8,371 nt of DNA from PBB1 sp031390425 (GTDB taxonomy: Bacteria; Pseudomonadota; Gammaproteobacteria; Burkholderiales; Burkholderiaceae_C): assembly GCA_031390425.1 (NCBI GenBank), contig JANMTL010000226.1, forward strand, positions 1 through 8,371, given 5' to 3'. The notes under the pieces were generated by a model. That model ran no database searches, had not been told where the DNA came from, and was given only the letters and a program-made list of their open reading frames with translations. This document shows positions 1 through 6,340 of the stretch, piece after piece (the stretch's first letter is position 1; every line of letters starts with the position of its first letter). A program made the position numbers and the translations under genes.

Positions 1-112
1 CCCCCCCCCCGGGGCCCCCCCCCGGGGCCCCCCCCCCCCCCGTTTCGGTGTTCCCGGCCCGCTCCCCCCCCCCCCCGGGGGGGCCGCCCGCCCCCCCCGG
101 CCCGCCCCCCCA
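1..112. other. G/C homopolymer tract at window edge, probable sequencing or assembly artefact
   Basis: This stretch is made almost only of runs of C and G (runs of 7 to 17 identical bases), broken by one short mixed island at about 42-63. Normal sequence with codon structure begins abruptly at about 113. Read on the minus strand, the neighbouring gene loses all protein-like composition here and becomes Gly/Pro/Arg only. No replication, recombination or regulatory element that I know looks like this. Low-quality G-rich read tails assembled at a contig end would produce it. The artefact reading is inference. Confidence 0.7.
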
Positions 113-652
113 CGCCGGGCTCGGCCTGAAGCCGAAGCGCATCGGCAGGTCGGCGCCAAGGACGTCGCCGACCGGCCACAGGCCGTGCTCGATCGCATCG
201 GCTGCGCATTCCATGTCGAGCGTGTGGACCAGCCCGAAGCCGAGGTCGGTGACGAGGAACAATCGCCCGCGCTCGTCGAGCCAGGCCGATTCGAACATCG
301 CTGGCAGGCCACTGTGGCTGCGCAACACGACACCGCCTGAGCCGCCACCTGCGCCGCCCGCCGCGGGTTGCAAACGCCACACCCACGGCGCAGCTTCCAG
401 CTCGACATAGACACGCTGCGGCCCGTTCTGAAAGAACCAGGCCCCGCGGTCGTCGCAGGCGTAATTGCGCTCGATGAATTCGCGCAGCCCGACGTGTTCG
501 AGGCGGCTGCCTTTGGACTGCGGGAACCGCCCCGCCGCCTGCACCCGGTCGTCGCGGAGGTACCAGTCGCCGCGCGCGTCGAGCGCCAGCCAGCCGTGGC
601 AACAAGGCACGTTCGGCCATTTTTTCAGCGCGGCAGCAACGATGTCGTCCAT
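1..652 (-). CDS. Conserved hypothetical protein (possibly DUF2946 type), 3' end lost in edge artefact
   Basis: This is the last gene of a leftward three-gene operon. The start is ATG at 650-652, 18 bp after the stop of the hydrolase gene, with a good ribosome site (AAGG, 7 bases upstream). About 180 residues look genuine (652 down to 113). It opens MDDIVAAALKKWPNVPCCHG, with adjacent cysteines at 17-18. A Trp/Arg/Asp-rich part follows, then a region around residues 76-93 (FFQNGPQRVYVELEAAPWVW) that looks strongly conserved, a Gly/Ala-rich linker at 97-107, and an end near RFGFRPSPA (172-180). There is no signal peptide or membrane segment, so it is probably cytosolic. It resembles proteins I recall being annotated DUF2946 in Comamonadaceae, but that is from memory and uncertain. 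Function is unknown. Below position 113 the frame stays open only because the sequence is G/C homopolymer, so the true stop cannot be seen. Confidence 0.7.
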   Translation of the reverse strand, partial: MDDIVAAALKKWPNVPCCHGWLALDARGDWYLRDDRVQAAGRFPQSKGSRLEHVGLREFIERNYACDDRGAWFFQNGPQRVYVELEAAPWVWRLQPAAGGAGGGSGGVVLRSHSGLPAMFESAWLDERGRLFLVTDLGFGLVHTLDMECAADAIEHGLWPVGDVLGADLPMRFGFRPSPAWGGGPGGAGGPPGGGGERAGNTETGGGGAPGGGPGGG

Positions 653-670
653 GCAACCGCCTTCAATGAA

Positions 671-1675
671 TCAACCCCCGCCCTGCGCGCGTAACCAGCC
701 CATCACACGCTCGGGCATCGCCTGCAAGCGCCCGGGAAATCCAGCGCTCGCAAAGCCTGCGTGCCCGCCGTGCAGTGGCTGCCACAAGGTGACGTGACGG
801 CCGACCTCGTGCGCATTCGGCAGCGACCGCGCCGGCACGAACGGATCGTTGAGCGCGTTCAGCACCAGCGCCGGAATGCGGATGCGCGCGAGGTGCGGCT
901 TGGCCGAGCCGCGATGCCAGTAGTCGTCGGTGTTGCGAAAGCCGTGCACCGGTGCGGTGTAGAGGTTGTCGAAGTCGTACAGGTCGCGCGCCGACAACAT
1001 CTTTTCGCGGTTGAACAGGCCGGGATGCCAGGCCAGCTTGCGCAGTGCTTTGGGCCGCAGGGAGCGCAGGAACATGCGGGTGTAGGTGTGTCGGTTGAAA
1101 CCCAACCCGATCGCGTGGCCACCGGCCGCCAGGTCGATCGGCGACGACACCGCCGCCACCGCGCCGACGCTATTCGACGCGGTCTCGCCGGCCTCTTCGG
1201 CCCAACGCAACAGCGCATTGCCGCCGAGCGAAATGCCCACGGCCACACGCGGCCCCGGATGCAGCCTGCGGAACCGGTCGAGGATCCAGCCGACCTCCTC
1301 GAAGTCCCCCGAGTGGTAGGCGCGGGCGGCCAGATTCGGCTCGCCCGAACAGCCGCGAAAGTGCGGCACGGCGAAGCGCCAGCCGAGCTGCCGCGCCACC
1401 TGGGCATAAGCGCGCGCATAGTGACTGGCCGACGAACCTTCGAGCCCGTGGAACAACACCAGCAGCGGCGTGTCGGCCGTGTGCTCGTCGCGACCTGGGG
1501 CCAGCCAATCGACGTCGATGAAATCGGCGTCAGGCGTGGTCCAGCGATGGCGCACATAGGTCGGCGTGGGGCCATCGAGGCGCTTGGACACCAGCCCGGG
1601 CCAGATCGTCTGCAGGTTGCCGCCCACAGCGCCGGCGCCCAGCAGCCACCCGGGCGATCGGTAGGCGCCGGACAT
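671..1675 (-). CDS. YheT-type alpha/beta-fold hydrolase
   Basis: This is a 334-residue alpha/beta hydrolase of the YheT/COG0429 group, close to the usual length of about 320-340. The N-terminus has the typical GGNLQTIWP (18-26). HGLEGSS (76-82) forms the oxyanion region. The conserved FRGCSGE spans 106-112. The nucleophile elbow is GISLGGN with Ser149. The acid is Asp277 in NALNDPFVP, and the base is His305 in HGGHAG, so the triad is complete. Relatives are predicted serine esterases/hydrolases of unknown physiological substrate. There is no signal peptide, so it is cytosolic. I chose ATG at 1673-1675 because it overlaps the upstream stop as TGATG, which implies translational coupling; an in-frame TTG one codon earlier is less likely. 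The next gene follows after 18 bp, so all three probably share one transcript. Confidence 0.93.
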   Translation of the reverse strand: MSGAYRSPGWLLGAGAVGGNLQTIWPGLVSKRLDGPTPTYVRHRWTTPDADFIDVDWLAPGRDEHTADTPLLVLFHGLEGSSASHYARAYAQVARQLGWRFAVPHFRGCSGEPNLAARAYHSGDFEEVGWILDRFRRLHPGPRVAVGISLGGNALLRWAEEAGETASNSVGAVAAVSSPIDLAAGGHAIGLGFNRHTYTRMFLRSLRPKALRKLAWHPGLFNREKMLSARDLYDFDNLYTAPVHGFRNTDDYWHRGSAKPHLARIRIPALVLNALNDPFVPARSLPNAHEVGRHVTLWQPLHGGHAGFASAGFPGRLQAMPERVMGWLRAQGGG

Positions 1676-2121
1676 CAATGCAGCACAGCGGCCGATTCGA
1701 GGATCTCCTGTGCCTCACGCGGCGTGCCGGGGCTCGCGTGGTGGGCGACGATGCGCCATCCCAAGGGCGTCTTCAAATACACATTGGTGGCGATGACCCA
1801 GGCCGCCTGACGACCCTGATCGGTCAGCACCTGCACGCGTTCGAGCACGCTGTGCACCGCACTGAAGTGCGTATGCAATCGCCGCACTTTCTCGGCATGC
1901 ACATCGATCGGGCCGTTGATGAACATCTCGCCGAAGCTCGCGCGGATGGCGGACAAGCCGATCAGCCGCGGGCCGCCCGGGTGAACGCAGGCGATGTCTT
2001 CTTCGTCACTCCACACCGCCATGAACCGCTCTAGATCGCCCTGTTGAAGCGCTTCGTAGAACTGCTGCTCTGCGTCGTCGGGAGACGACATCGACATCAG
2101 CGTGGCTTTCGGCGTGTTCAT
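1675..2121 (-). CDS. NTF2/SnoaL-like family protein (DUF4440 or similar)
   Basis: The 148-residue product has the pattern of the NTF2-like cone-shaped fold: an N-terminal helix (about 14-38, with QFYEALQQGDLERFMAVWSD), the early strand and loop DIACVHPGGPRLIG (42-55), a helix ASFGEMF (61-67), and later beta strands ending in GWRIVAHHASPG (119-130). The two adjacent histidines (about 126-127) and the tryptophan before them are typical of SnoaL/DUF4440 proteins, which include small enzymes and ligand-binding proteins. The sequence does not reveal the specific role. The start at 2119-2121 is supported by GGAAGG four bases upstream; in-frame ATGs at residues 9 and 11 are alternatives. It is the first gene of the leftward operon and its stop overlaps the hydrolase start (TGATG). 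It faces the sigma-factor gene across 91 bp. Confidence 0.88.
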   Translation of the reverse strand: MNTPKATLMSMSSPDDAEQQFYEALQQGDLERFMAVWSDEEDIACVHPGGPRLIGLSAIRASFGEMFINGPIDVHAEKVRRLHTHFSAVHSVLERVQVLTDQGRQAAWVIATNVYLKTPLGWRIVAHHASPGTPREAQEILESAAVLH

Positions 2122-2181
2122 TCGACCTTCCCATTTTTCGGCGCGCGTGGTGAAAGATTCGCGTCACTGAGCCGACCCGCC

Positions 2182-2187
2182 ATTGTA
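2182..2187 (-). promoter_or_regulatory. Candidate -10 box for the NTF2-like/hydrolase operon
   Basis: On the minus strand this reads TACAAT, five of six matches to the sigma-70 -10 consensus TATAAT. It would place the transcript start about 55 bases upstream of the ATG at 2121. I see no good TTGACA-like -35 at 16-18 bp spacing, so the call rests on the -10 and its position. Confidence 0.33.
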
Positions 2188-2196
2188 CGAAGCCCC

Positions 2197-2202
2197 TAGA
2201 AT
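2197..2202 (+). promoter_or_regulatory. Candidate -10 box for the sigma-factor gene
   Basis: TAGAAT lies ten bases before the ATG at 2213, also five of six matches to TATAAT. If used, transcription would start at about 2209-2213, giving a leaderless or nearly leaderless mRNA. That fits the absence of a Shine-Dalgarno sequence before this ATG. No convincing -35 is seen, so recognition by an alternative sigma factor cannot be excluded. The box lies within what would be the spacer of the opposing promoter. Confidence 0.3.
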
Positions 2203-2212
2203 CGGCGCGCCC

Positions 2213-2848
2213 ATGCCCACCACCTCCTTCGACTGGTCCGAGAAAAGCCACGAGCTGTCGCGCTTGCTGTCACGCACCGGGCTCGGCGATCGTGCGGCAT
2301 TCGCCACACTCTACGAACGCACCAGCGCGCATCTGTTTGCCGTTGTGTTGCGTATCAATCGGGATCGCGGTCAGGCAGAAGACGTGCTCCAGGAGGTGTA
2401 TGTCAATGTGTGGCGCGCGGCGCAAACCTTCGACGCGGCACAGAGCCAGCCCCTCACCTGGCTGACCAGCATCGCTCGAAATCGCGCCATCGATGGACTG
2501 CGGCGTGCGCAGACGCAGCCGCAGTTTCTGCAACCCACTCTCTCGGACGGCGAAGACAGCGACGTGTACGACCACCTAGCCGACCCGGCTTCAGGGCCGC
2601 TTGACATGCTCAGCCAGGCTTGCGATGCACGCGAGCTGTCGCATTGCATGGAATCGTTGAGCGCGCAGCAGCGACAAAGCGTCGCGCTGGCGTTCTACGA
2701 CGGGTTGACACACGCCGAAGTGGCTCGCCACCTGGGCCAGCCGCTGGGCACGGTGAAGTCGTGGGTGCGGCGTGCGTTGGCGTCGCTGAAAACCTGTCTC
2801 GACCAGTCCAGCCTGCGCGACGAGCAGCGCGCCGGGAAGATCGGCTGA
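2213..2848 (+). CDS. ECF-family RNA polymerase sigma factor
   Basis: This is a 211-residue group 4 (extracytoplasmic function) sigma-70 factor. Region 2 spans about residues 27-98. It includes LYERTSAHLFAVVLRI (33-48), the core-polymerase-binding DVLQEVYVNVW (57-67) and the -10-reading segment PLTWLTSIARNRAIDGLRR (80-98). An acidic linker (111-125) leads to region 4 (about 143-195), with the helix-turn-helix GLTHAEVARHLGQPLGTVKSWVRRAL (164-189) that reads the -35. I chose ATG 2213 because the in-frame TTG at 2183 lies in a probable promoter and lacks a ribosome site. The membrane anti-sigma gene begins one base after the stop, so the pair is cotranscribed and the factor is presumably held inactive by it. 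Target genes and inducing signal cannot be read from the sequence; autoregulation is usual for such pairs but not demonstrable here. Confidence 0.95.
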   Translation: MPTTSFDWSEKSHELSRLLSRTGLGDRAAFATLYERTSAHLFAVVLRINRDRGQAEDVLQEVYVNVWRAAQTFDAAQSQPLTWLTSIARNRAIDGLRRAQTQPQFLQPTLSDGEDSDVYDHLADPASGPLDMLSQACDARELSHCMESLSAQQRQSVALAFYDGLTHAEVARHLGQPLGTVKSWVRRALASLKTCLDQSSLRDEQRAGKIG

Positions 2849-2849
2849 C

Positions 2850-3557
2850 ATGGATTACAGCCGCCCCCGGCTCGCCGATCGCCTGGCCGCCGAATACGTG
2901 GCGGGCAGCTTGCGCGGCCCAGCGCGCCGCCGACTCGAACAATTGCTGCCCGCGCATCCGACGCTGCGCGCCGCAGTCAGGCGCTGGGAAGCCGGCCTGA
3001 TGCCGCTCACCGGCAGCGTGTTGCCGCAAACGCCTTCGGCCGAGGTGTGGAAACGCATCGTGGCGCGCATCAGCGGTGCCGCCGCACCCGAGGCACCGGC
3101 TCCGGCGTGGTTGTCGACGCTGGCGTTCTGGCGCAGCTTGTCGATGTTCGCGGGTGTGGTCGCGCTGAGCCTGCTGGTCTTGTTCGCCAACCCCCAGCCC
3201 AGTCAGCCGCCGATCATCGTCGTGCTGAATTCCACCGCGCCGCCAACCGACGCGCCAGGGGCGGTGACGCCAGCCAGCTTCGTTGCCAGCATCAGCGGCG
3301 ACGGCAAGGCCATCGTCACCCAGCCGCTGATCGGCGTCAGCGTGCAAGCCGACCGCGCGCTCGAACTGTGGGCGGTCCCCGGCAAAGGCGCACCGCGCTC
3401 GCTGGGTCTGATTTCGGCGTCCGGTGCCAGCGTCTTCAAGAAGAGCAAGCTGCCTGCAGGGACCGCCGCGCTGGCCGTCAGCCTGGAGCCCCCGGGCGGT
3501 TCGACCACCGGTGCGCCCACCGGGCCGGTGCTCTACGTCGGCAAGCTGGTCCTCTGA
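2850..3557 (+). CDS. Membrane anti-sigma factor, RskA type
   Basis: The 235-residue product is the predicted partner of the sigma factor just upstream (one-base gap; weak site GGAAG ten bases before the ATG). The N-terminal cytoplasmic part (1-75), with LADRLAAEYVAGSLRGPARR (8-27) and a helix ending VWKRIVARI (66-74), matches the sigma-binding domain of RskA-like anti-sigma factors. The zinc-binding HxxxCxxC motif is absent, so it is not a ZAS redox sensor. One membrane helix spans about 95-113. The periplasmic RskA domain (about 145-235) has the family hallmarks RALELWAVP (169-177), LPAGTAALAVSLEP (201-214) and GGSTTGAPTGPVLYVG (216-231). In this family, release of the sigma factor normally follows regulated proteolysis; that is family knowledge. 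Its last 25 bases overlap the 3' end of the convergent histidine-kinase gene. Confidence 0.93.
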   Translation: MDYSRPRLADRLAAEYVAGSLRGPARRRLEQLLPAHPTLRAAVRRWEAGLMPLTGSVLPQTPSAEVWKRIVARISGAAAPEAPAPAWLSTLAFWRSLSMFAGVVALSLLVLFANPQPSQPPIIVVLNSTAPPTDAPGAVTPASFVASISGDGKAIVTQPLIGVSVQADRALELWAVPGKGAPRSLGLISASGASVFKKSKLPAGTAALAVSLEPPGGSTTGAPTGPVLYVGKLVL

Positions 3558-5101
3558 TTCCCCACCGCCGCGCTGGCGGCGGGCAGCGTGACGCTGAACG
3601 TCGAGCCCACGCCCAAGGTGCTCTGCACTTCGAGGCGGCCCGCCATCAGCTCGATCAGCCCGCGCGTGACGGCGAGACCGATGCCGGTGCCTTCGATCGC
3701 GCTGCGCTGGTGCGCGAGGCGGTTGAACGGCTCGCCCAACGATTGCAGGTGCTCGGCAGCGATGCCGACGCCGGTGTCGGTGACACGCAAGGCCACGCCG
3801 CCCGGTGATGTATGCGCGGTGACCTGGGCCGATCCGCCCGGCCGGTTGTATTTGATCGCGTTGCTCACCAGGTTCAGCACCACCTGACGCAAGCGCGTGG
3901 GGTCGCCCCGCACAGCCAGCTCGGGCGCGACCTCGATCGGCATCAATTGCACATCGGCGGCTTCGGCCGACGGACGCAGCATCTCGATGCAGTCGGCCAA
4001 CAGCGGCGCAAGCGCTACATCGCCGCACTCCAGCGCGAGGTTGCCCGACTCGATGCGCGTGAGATCGAGCAGCTCACCGATCATTTGCAGCAGGTATTCG
4101 CCGGCCTCGTGGATCAGCGTCACGCGGCGGCGCTGGTTCGGCGACAAGACATCGGCATTGTCGAGTCGCAACAACTGCGCGAACCCCATCACCGCATTCA
4201 GCGGCGTGCGCAGTTCGTGGCTCATGCGCGAGAGGAAATCGGTCTTGGCCTGATTTGCGGCTTGCGCCACCGCAGCGGCTTCGCGGGCTGCGTGCAGTTC
4301 GTGCACATCGGTGGTGTCTTCGAAGTAGCCGTGCCAGAGGACGCTGCCGTCGCCATCGCGCTGCGGCGTGGAGGCGCCGGAGATCCAGCGCAGTTCGCCG
4401 TCGGGGCGACGCAGGCGGAAGTCGAAGCGCCACGGTGCCAGCGCGCGCGCCGACGCCTTCATGCCGTTGACGGTCGCACAGAAATACTCGGGCTCCATCA
4501 TGCGCAACACCATCGAGCCGTCGCGCAGCAGCTCGCTGGCCGACACGCCGAGTACCTTGTCGCAGCTTTCGCTGACATAGATGAAGGCGCTGTCGCCCTC
4601 GTTGCTGTGACGGTACTGGTAGATGACGCCGGGCACGTGGCGTGCGGTCTTGCCGAGGTGCTCGGCCATCGCCAGCACGCGGCTTTCGGCCTCGTGCCGC
4701 TGCGTGACGTCGCTCAGCGTGCCGACCACCCGCAGCGGCTGTCCGTCGGCGGCTCGCTCGACGACCCGACCGCGCTCGGCGATCCAGCGCCACTGACCGT
4801 CCTTGGCCAGCGCGCGGTACTCATGCTCGTAGAACGGTGCCTCGCCGCGCGCGTGGCGCCGGTACTGCGCGTCGTTCTCGGCACGGTCACCGGGATGGAT
4901 GAGCAGGTCCCAGGCCTGTTGCGTACGCCGACCTTCGTCGGCCGGGTAGCCGAGCAGCGTGAAGTCACCATCATCGACGCCCGAGAGGACATCGGTCAGC
5001 GGGTTCCACTGCCAGACCGAAGTGCCGGCGCCCAACAGGGCGGCGCGCACCAGCGTTTCGTAAACCCGCTGTGTGGGACCACCGCCATCGGGCGCAGTCA
5101 T
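3533..5101 (-). CDS. PAS-domain sensor histidine kinase, soluble, orphan
   Basis: This is a 522-residue hybrid-free histidine kinase. Two PAS domains precede the core. The first (about 22-137) has WQWNPLTDVLSG and the PAS_3-like end WRWIAERGRVVE...VVGTLSDVT. The second (about 148-268) has FIYVSES and RRPDGELRWISG, closing on the EDTTDVHE segment. A short coiled linker (266-288) joins the HisKA domain, whose H-box SHELRTPLNAVMGF puts the phosphorylated His at 295. The ATPase domain has an N-box with Asn414, G1 DTGVGI (442-447), an F-box EPF (457-459) and G2 GTGIGLA (471-477), so it should be active. No membrane helix or signal peptide is visible, which points to a cytosolic sensor; its ligand is unknown. 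No response regulator is encoded in the window. It starts 12 bp after the zinc-protein gene, with no clear ribosome site, so it is probably the last gene of the ilvE operon. Its stop lies inside the anti-sigma gene. Confidence 0.94.
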   Translation of the reverse strand: MTAPDGGGPTQRVYETLVRAALLGAGTSVWQWNPLTDVLSGVDDGDFTLLGYPADEGRRTQQAWDLLIHPGDRAENDAQYRRHARGEAPFYEHEYRALAKDGQWRWIAERGRVVERAADGQPLRVVGTLSDVTQRHEAESRVLAMAEHLGKTARHVPGVIYQYRHSNEGDSAFIYVSESCDKVLGVSASELLRDGSMVLRMMEPEYFCATVNGMKASARALAPWRFDFRLRRPDGELRWISGASTPQRDGDGSVLWHGYFEDTTDVHELHAAREAAAVAQAANQAKTDFLSRMSHELRTPLNAVMGFAQLLRLDNADVLSPNQRRRVTLIHEAGEYLLQMIGELLDLTRIESGNLALECGDVALAPLLADCIEMLRPSAEAADVQLMPIEVAPELAVRGDPTRLRQVVLNLVSNAIKYNRPGGSAQVTAHTSPGGVALRVTDTGVGIAAEHLQSLGEPFNRLAHQRSAIEGTGIGLAVTRGLIELMAGRLEVQSTLGVGSTFSVTLPAASAAVGNQRTSLPT

Positions 5102-5113
5102 GGGGCGGCGCGC

Positions 5114-5329
5114 TCAGTGCGCGTGGACTTTCTCGCCCGCTTTGAGCGCATACACCGTGCCGCAATACGGGCACTTGCCCGACCCGGTGGTGACGACGTC
5201 GATAAACACTTTCGGGTGCGTGCTCCACAGCGCCATTTTCGGGTTGGGACAAGCGACGACACCCGGGCCTTGCAGATCGTGTGCGGTGACTTCGATGGCA
5301 GGGGAGGGGGTGGATCGGGCTGCGCTCAT
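5114..5329 (-). CDS. Small zinc-finger protein, zf-CHCC domain
   Basis: The 71-residue protein carries a complete zf-CHCC domain (PF10276, related to mitochondrial complex I subunit NDUFS6): Cys27 in ACPNPKM, His38 in WSTHPKVF, and Cys53 and Cys56 in GKCPYCGTVY. The four residues should bind one zinc ion. In mitochondria the homologue helps complex I assembly; the bacterial role is not established, so none is assigned. I chose ATG 5327-5329 because GGAG lies five bases upstream and the family's preceding segment AIEVTAHDL (11-19) is intact; a TTG start at 5386 would overlap ilvE and has no site. It follows ilvE by 38 bp and precedes the kinase by 12 bp, on the same strand with no terminator visible. 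I recall the ilvE/zf-CHCC pairing as common in Burkholderiales. Confidence 0.92.
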   Translation of the reverse strand: MSAARSTPSPAIEVTAHDLQGPGVVACPNPKMALWSTHPKVFIDVVTTGSGKCPYCGTVYALKAGEKVHAH

Positions 5330-5367
5330 GGTCGCTCCGTGGGGTGTCGTGGCAGGATCGACGCGCT

Positions 5368-6303
5368 TCAAACGGCGGTCAGCCAATGCGCGTACTTCGC
5401 GTTGCGGCCGTTCACGATGTCGAAGAACGCGGTTTGGATTTTCTCGGTGATCGGCCCGCGTGTTCCTGCGAATTCGCCCACGCCGATCTGCACGCGATCG
5501 AGCTCGCGGATCGGCGTCACTTCGGCGGCGGTGCCGGTGAAGAAGGCCTCGTCGCAGATGTAGACCTCGTCGCGGGTGATGCGCTTCTCAATCACTTTCA
5601 AGCCGTGGTCGGCGCAAATGGCAAAGATGGTGTTGCGCGTGATGCCGTTGAGCGCGCCGGCCGACAAATCGGGCGTGTAGACGACGCCGTTCTTGACGAT
5701 GAACAGGTTCTCACCGGCGCCTTCGCTGACGAAGCCGCTCGCGTCGAGCAACAGCGCTTCGTCGTAGCCGTCTTCGGTGACTTCGAGATTGGCGAGGATC
5801 GAGTTGGTGTAGTTACTCACCGCCTTGGCCTGCGTCATCGTGATGTTGACGTGGTGGCGTGTGTAGCTGCTGGTCTTGACGCGGATGCCGCGCTTCAAGC
5901 CGTCTTCACCGAGGTACGCGCCCCAGGTCCAGGCGGCCACCATCAGATGAATGGTGTTGCCGCGCGGGCTGACGCCGAGCTTGTTGTCGCCGATCCAGAC
6001 CAGCGGACGGATGTAGCCGCTTTCGAGCTTGTTTTCGCGCACGACACGGCGCTGCGCCTCGAAGACCGTCTCGGGCGAAAACGGAATCTTCATGCGCAAG
6101 ATTTTTGCGCTGTTGAAGAGCCGTTCGGTGTGTTCGTGCAGCCGGAAGATCGCCGTGCCCTGCGCCGTCTTGTAGGCGCGCACCCCCTCGAAGGCGCCGC
6201 AGCCATAGTGCAGCGTGTGCGACAGCACATGGATCTTGGCGTCGCGCCATTCCACCAACTCGCCATCCATCCAGATCTTTCCGTCGCGATCGGCCATCGA
6301 CAT
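5368..6303 (-). CDS. ilvE: Branched-chain amino acid aminotransferase IlvE
   Basis: This 311-residue fold-type IV PLP enzyme catalyses the reversible last step of leucine, isoleucine and valine synthesis, moving the amino group from glutamate to the branched 2-oxo acid. Length and motifs fit bacterial IlvE. They are the start GKIWMDGELVEW (8-19), LHYGCGAFEGVRAY (31-44), the phosphate-side arginine region GYIRPLVW (96-103), the PLP lysine Lys160 in TMTQAKAVSNYTNS, the cofactor-nitrogen contact Glu194 in SEGAGENLF (193-201), and GTAAEVTPIREL (257-268). The start ATG 6301-6303 has GGAG seven bases upstream; a second ATG at residue 3 is possible. It leads a probable operon with the zinc-finger protein and the histidine kinase. 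A -10 box sits about 30 bases upstream. No leader peptide or attenuator is seen in the short 5' region. Confidence 0.97.
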   Translation of the reverse strand: MSMADRDGKIWMDGELVEWRDAKIHVLSHTLHYGCGAFEGVRAYKTAQGTAIFRLHEHTERLFNSAKILRMKIPFSPETVFEAQRRVVRENKLESGYIRPLVWIGDNKLGVSPRGNTIHLMVAAWTWGAYLGEDGLKRGIRVKTSSYTRHHVNITMTQAKAVSNYTNSILANLEVTEDGYDEALLLDASGFVSEGAGENLFIVKNGVVYTPDLSAGALNGITRNTIFAICADHGLKVIEKRITRDEVYICDEAFFTGTAAEVTPIRELDRVQIGVGEFAGTRGPITEKIQTAFFDIVNGRNAKYAHWLTAV

Positions 6304-6334
6304 GGCGTAACTCCAAACTGTCCGTCAACCGTCG

Positions 6335-6340
6335 ATTTTA
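6335..6340 (-). promoter_or_regulatory. Candidate -10 box for ilvE
   Basis: On the minus strand this reads TAAAAT, within TTAAAATCGACGG, five of six to TATAAT and the only AT-rich spot in this region. It lies 31 bases before the ilvE start codon, which would give a 5' leader of about 25 bases containing the GGAG ribosome site. No recognisable -35 lies at the right distance in the GC-rich sequence upstream. Confidence 0.5.

Noticed and set aside
1..112. G-quadruplex, telomere-like or repeat element at the left edge
   Set aside because: The runs are irregular and almost free of A/T, with an abrupt border at a window end; a sequencing artefact explains them better than a functional G-rich element.
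761..1810. 349-residue plus-strand frame antisense to the hydrolase
   Set aside because: The minus-strand hydrolase has an intact catalytic triad and coupling to its neighbour; the antisense product has no recognisable features.
2183..2212. TTG start extending the sigma factor by ten residues
   Set aside because: It has no ribosome site, lies within probable promoter elements, and the added residues are not part of the sigma fold.
2610..4028. 472-residue open frame on the minus strand across the sigma/anti-sigma genes and into the kinase gene
   Set aside because: The translation is Arg/Gly/Ala low-complexity and overlaps three well-supported genes; it is a GC-driven shadow frame.
5330..5386. 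TTG start extending the zinc-finger protein by 19 residues
   Set aside because: It would overlap the end of ilvE and has no ribosome site, whereas ATG 5329 has GGAG at the right distance.
3812..5563. 583-residue open frame on the plus strand
   Set aside because: It is antisense to the histidine kinase and zinc-finger genes, both of which have complete family motifs. The product is an Arg/His/Val-rich composition with no recognisable domain, as expected for antisense frames in GC-rich DNA.
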